Of a DNA stretch of 8,553 nucleotides, positions 5,972-8,553 are shown in pieces. The stretch covers positions 1-8,553 of the forward strand of contig JAAXHE010000325.1 of the NCBI GenBank assembly GCA_012271065.1. Direction: 5' to 3'. The DNA is from Candidatus Latescibacterota bacterium (GTDB taxonomy: Bacteria > Latescibacterota > UBA2968 > GCA-2709665). Under the pieces are notes generated by a model. The model was given only the letters and a program-made list of their open reading frames with translations, had not been told where the DNA came from and did not search any database. A program made the translations under genes and the position numbers. The stretch's first letter is position 1. Each line of letters begins with the position of its first letter.

Positions 5972-6006
5972 CTGGATCTCAATTTTACCGAACACGGGAG
6001 GCTTCA

Positions 6007-7806
6007 ATGGCACTGGATGCATACTCAGTCGGTCTTGCCATTGCATGCGCGATTCTCCTCTTCGCTGTCGGGTGGTTTTTATGCGCGAGGCTCAAAGCCC
6101 GCAGAATTCAGGAAATTGAACACCACACCGAGCGTCGGATTTCCAAGATGGTCGAGAAAGCCGGTCGGGAGCGCAGAGCCGCATTTCTCGAAGAGAAAAA
6201 CAAATGGTACGACGCCAAAACGACATTCGAGCGAGAACTGGATAGCAAGCGGCGTGAACTGGAACAGCGGGATGAGGATCTCAACGAAAGAGAGAACGGT
6301 ATACTCGATCAGTACGAAAACCTCAAACTGCGAAACAAGGAGCTGAATCGCCGGGAGCGCGACGCACGGCAGCGCGCTGTCCGATTGGATCAGAATCAGC
6401 AGGAACTCGAACAGGTGCTGGCCGAACAGCGCGCCCTGCTGGAACGCATATCCGGCATGAATGTGGACCGCGCCCGGGAAATGCTTCTGGAGACCATCGA
6501 GACCGATCTCCGGCATACTGCAACCGCGTTGGGCATGGAGATCATGGATCAGGCCCGGGAGCGGTCGGAACGCGAGTCGAAGAAAATCATCGCGCAGGCG
6601 ATTGAACGATGTTCCACGGATCAGACCGTTCAATCGTCCATCTCGGTTGTGGCGCTGCCCGATGACGATATCAAGGGGAGGATCGTCGGCAAAGAAGGAC
6701 GGAATATCATCTCTTTCGAAGCTGCGACCGGCGTGAAGGTCATCGTGAACGATACGCCGGAAGCCGTTGTGCTCTCCAGCTTCGATCCGGTGAAGCGGGA
6801 TGTGGCGAGGCTGGCAATGGAGCAGCTCGTCAAGGAGGGACGGATCAACCCCAGCCGCGTGGAAGAAGTCGTGGCCGAATGCGAGGACCGTATCGAGACC
6901 CTTGTCGAAGAGGAGGGCCGGCGCGCGGTCAGGGAAGTGGGCATCGATAATATGCACTCCGAACTGGTGTCGATGCTTGGACGTCTGAAATACCGGACGA
7001 GTTACGGTCAGAGCGTGTTGGGACATTCCAAGGAAGTGGCTTTTCTGGCAGGCGCGATGGCTGCGGAACTGCGGATGGACGAGATGCTGGCGCGGCGGGC
7101 CGGGCTGTTGCACGACATCGGCAAAGCGGTCGATCAGGAACAGGAAGGAACGCATACCGACATCGGCGTGGTTCTGGTTCGCAGACACGGCGAAGGGCAG
7201 GAGGTCGGAAATGCCATACTCTACCATCACGGAGACGCGGAAGCCAGTTCTCCCATCTCCTTTCTCGTAAAGGCTGCGGACGCCATTTCCTCGTCGCGTC
7301 CGGGCGCCCGCCGCGACGACGCCGAAGGGTATATTCGAAGGGTGCGGGATCTCGAGGATATCGCCCGTGGTTTCCAGGGTGTTCGAGACGCATATGCCAT
7401 CAATGCAGGCCGCGAAATCCGGGTGATGGTGAATGCAGGAAGGGTGGACGATGAACGCGCGAAGGCCCTGTCCTTCGAAATTGCGCAGCGCATCAGGGAG
7501 GGAATGACCTATCCCGGCGAGATTCAGGTTACGATTATCCGGCAAACCGTCGCCACACAGTGGGCAGGACGTTCCAACAAGAGACGCAAGGGCAGATCCC
7601 GAAACAGGAGAGGAGAACGCCGATATGAAAAAGGTCGGTCACGAAATGACGCTGACCGAAAGAATGTATCTTCCGGCAATCACAAAGGGTCTGTCACTGA
7701 CCTTCCGTCATCTGCTCGGCAAGAAGATAACGATGCAGTATCCGGAGGAAACCTGGACAAAACCCAGCGGATACCGAGGGCTGCACAAGCTAACGAAGGA
7801 CGATAA
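6007..7806 (+). CDS. rny: Ribonuclease Y, with an abnormal C-terminal extension
   Basis: RNase Y is a membrane-anchored endoribonuclease that starts decay of many mRNAs. Domains in order: one N-terminal membrane helix (about 8-28); a long charged coiled coil (about 30-205); a KH RNA-binding domain (about 215-280) with the loop GKEGRN inside IKGRIVGKEGRN; an HD hydrolase domain with LLHDIGKAVD (His369, Asp370; Bacillus subtilis uses His368 and Asp369), THTDIGVVLVRRHGE and YHHGDAEASSPISFLVKAADAISSSRPGAR. The family normally ends near residue 520, just after YPGEIQVTIIR. Here no stop occurs there, and the frame continues 80 residues (about 520-599) to TAA 7804-7806. The extension begins very basic (about 522-546) and overlaps nuoI by 182 bp in another frame. 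GGGAGG (5996-6001), 5 bp before ATG, supports the start. Confidence 0.95.
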   Translation: MALDAYSVGLAIACAILLFAVGWFLCARLKARRIQEIEHHTERRISKMVEKAGRERRAAFLEEKNKWYDAKTTFERELDSKRRELEQRDEDLNERENGILDQYENLKLRNKELNRRERDARQRAVRLDQNQQELEQVLAEQRALLERISGMNVDRAREMLLETIETDLRHTATALGMEIMDQARERSERESKKIIAQAIERCSTDQTVQSSISVVALPDDDIKGRIVGKEGRNIISFEAATGVKVIVNDTPEAVVLSSFDPVKRDVARLAMEQLVKEGRINPSRVEEVVAECEDRIETLVEEEGRRAVREVGIDNMHSELVSMLGRLKYRTSYGQSVLGHSKEVAFLAGAMAAELRMDEMLARRAGLLHDIGKAVDQEQEGTHTDIGVVLVRRHGEGQEVGNAILYHHGDAEASSPISFLVKAADAISSSRPGARRDDAEGYIRRVRDLEDIARGFQGVRDAYAINAGREIRVMVNAGRVDDERAKALSFEIAQRIREGMTYPGEIQVTIIRQTVATQWAGRSNKRRKGRSRNRRGERRYEKGRSRNDADRKNVSSGNHKGSVTDLPSSARQEDNDAVSGGNLDKTQRIPRAAQANEGR

Positions 7807-8122
7807 GGGTCGCCCGAAGTGCGTCGCGTGCTACATGTGCGCCACGGCCTGTCCGGCGGAATGCATCGCCATCGAGGCCGAAGAAGCGCCCTGGGAGGAC
7901 CGCGAGAAGCATCCCAAGCGATTTGACATCGATATGCTTCGGTGCATCTTCTGCGGTATGTGCGTTGAAGCCTGTCCTGAAGACGCGATCGTCATGACCG
8001 AGCGAACCGAGTTGGTGGCGGAGAGCCGTGCCGAGCTGATTTACACCAAAGAGAAACTGCTGGCCGTGGAAGACCGGGTGACGCTTACGCCGCCTCGAAG
8101 GCCACTCGAAGACGCCCGATGA
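7625..8122 (+). CDS. nuoI: NADH-quinone oxidoreductase subunit I (2x[4Fe-4S] ferredoxin-like)
   Basis: NuoI carries two [4Fe-4S] clusters that pass electrons through the peripheral arm of respiratory complex I toward quinone. The 165-residue protein has an N-terminal segment typical of the subunit (LPAITKGLSLTFRHLLGKKITMQYPEE) and two ferredoxin motifs: Cys66, 69, 72, 76 (CVACYMCATACP) and Cys107, 110, 113, 117 (CIFCGMCVEACP). MLRCIFCGMC and AELIYTKEKLL are characteristic of NuoI rather than of a free ferredoxin. The purine-rich GGAGAGGAG (7607-7615) lies 9 bp before ATG 7625; ATG 7646 (Met8) is an alternative. No other complex I gene is in the window, so the nuo genes appear scattered. Its start lies inside the over-long rny frame. 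Confidence 0.92.
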   Translation: MKKVGHEMTLTERMYLPAITKGLSLTFRHLLGKKITMQYPEETWTKPSGYRGLHKLTKDDKGRPKCVACYMCATACPAECIAIEAEEAPWEDREKHPKRFDIDMLRCIFCGMCVEACPEDAIVMTERTELVAESRAELIYTKEKLLAVEDRVTLTPPRRPLEDAR

Positions 8123-8131
8123 GCAATCGGG
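8115..8131 (+). promoter_or_regulatory. Small hairpin over the nuoI stop codon
   Basis: CCCGAT (8115-8120) and ATCGGG (8126-8131) can form a perfect 6-bp stem with a 5-base loop that includes most of the nuoI stop codon (8120-8122). No T-run follows, so it is not an intrinsic terminator. It lies 13 bp before the next start codon and may influence ribosome re-initiation. It could also be chance. Confidence 0.25.
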
Positions 8132-8144
8132 TGGTTGGACGACC

Positions 8145-8525
8145 ATGGCCGAGACCTACAGCGAGATTGCGCTCGATCATTTCAGGAATCCGCGCAACGC
8201 GGGTACCATGCGCGATGCGGACGGCGGCGCCTCCGTCGAGAATCCTGCGTCCGGCGCGGTGGTGTCACTTCAACTTAGAATTGTCAACGAACGCGTCGTA
8301 CACGCGATGTTTCAGGCTCAGGGCTGCACGGCCACCATCGCCGCGGCTTCGGCATTGACGGAAATGGTGTCTGGCCTCCCGGTTGCGGCTGCGGGCGCGG
8401 TCACACGGGCGGAGGTTGAGGACAGGCTGGGCGGACTGCCGCCCACAAGAAGACACGCGGCCGCGCTGGCGAGAGATGCAGTCAGGGCGGCAATCGCGGA
8501 TTTCCGGGCCCGGGTTGGGGCCTGA
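8145..8525 (+). CDS. Degenerate IscU/NifU-N-like scaffold-fold protein
   Basis: The 126-residue protein aligns by eye with IscU along its length: YSEIALDHFRNPRNAG (5-20), a middle beta segment, QAQGCTATIAAASALTEMVSG (57-77) and HAAALARDAVRAAIADFRA (104-122). In IscU, three cysteines (Cys37, Cys63, Cys106 in E. coli) and Asp39 bind the nascent cluster. Here only the second is kept (Cys61). The first, normally ACGD, reads ASGA (35-38), and the third, normally HCSILAEDA, reads HAAALARDA. Canonical Fe-S scaffolding is therefore unlikely; the protein may be a chaperone-like, regulatory or decaying relative. The fold-forming parts look intact, which argues against simple decay. It starts 22 bp after nuoI, with only a weak G-rich ribosome-binding stretch (8129-8134). 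Confidence 0.8.
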   Translation: MAETYSEIALDHFRNPRNAGTMRDADGGASVENPASGAVVSLQLRIVNERVVHAMFQAQGCTATIAAASALTEMVSGLPVAAAGAVTRAEVEDRLGGLPPTRRHAAALARDAVRAAIADFRARVGA

Positions 8526-8553
8526 ACGTCTAGTACCTATTGACTTCTAAGAC

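Noticed and set aside
5804..6346. Open frame covering the region upstream of rny and its start
   Set aside because: It overlaps rny heavily in another frame, has no ribosome-binding site, and its peptide is low-complexity and unlike any known protein.
6079..7545. Long open frame of 488 codons on the minus strand
   Set aside because: It lies wholly antisense to rny, whose domains and catalytic residues are unmistakable. The antisense peptide is rich in His, Gly and Phe, as expected for a shadow of this codon usage, and shows no domain.
1..8553. CRISPR array, tRNA or rRNA genes, integrase or phage genes
   Set aside because: No regularly spaced repeats, no tRNA-like cloverleaf signatures and no phage-type proteins were seen on either strand.
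8526..8553. TTGACT near the end as a -35 element
   Set aside because: The window ends before a -10 element could be seen, so it cannot be supported.

Overview
This window is an ordinary-looking chromosomal stretch of a bacterium with moderately high GC content. All supported genes lie on the + strand, are closely packed and carry mostly recognisable housekeeping functions. The order is: the C-terminal tail of an unidentified gene, folB, folK, a deoxynucleoside kinase, panB, panC, a superoxide dismutase, a peroxiredoxin, an A-type Fe-S carrier, rny (RNase Y), nuoI and a degenerate IscU-like gene. The gene set (RNase Y, a folK-linked deoxynucleoside kinase, an isolated nuoI) would suit an uncultured lineage near the FCB/Gemmatimonadota/Latescibacterota part of the tree. 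That is a weak inference, because no rRNA or other taxonomic marker is present.

Bases 1-3856 hold vitamin and nucleotide metabolism. folB and folK are two consecutive enzymes of tetrahydrofolate synthesis, 3 bp apart. The deoxynucleoside kinase follows 11 bp later and has its ribosome-binding site over the folK stop codon. panB and panC follow. PanB uses 5,10-methylene-tetrahydrofolate as its one-carbon donor, so the folate and pantothenate genes are biochemically linked. A strong hairpin with a T-run lies between panB and panC and looks like an internal terminator or attenuator.

Bases 3857-5701 are a redox block. A near-consensus sigma70-type promoter drives a Mn-type superoxide dismutase, followed by an atypical 2-Cys peroxiredoxin and an IscA/ErpA-type iron-sulfur carrier. 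Together these could remove superoxide, remove the resulting peroxide and maintain Fe-S proteins. Bases 5702-6006 contain no gene that I accept, but they hold a terminator-like hairpin, a highly self-complementary stretch that may encode a structured RNA (6S RNA is one possibility), and a perfect 14-bp palindrome.

Bases 6007-8525 hold rny, nuoI and an IscU-like gene. The rny frame lacks a stop where the family normally ends and runs 182 bp into nuoI in a different frame. The last gene encodes an IscU-fold protein that has lost two of the three cluster-ligand cysteines and the conserved aspartate.

Two copies of a 146-bp MITE-like element lie in opposite orientations at 96-241 and 4629-4774. 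They are about 86% identical, have 16-bp imperfect terminal inverted repeats and are flanked by 4-bp target duplications (one exact, one with a single mismatch). I consider these two elements, the degenerate IscU-like gene, the rny/nuoI overlap and the structured region upstream of rny to be the parts most worth a second look.
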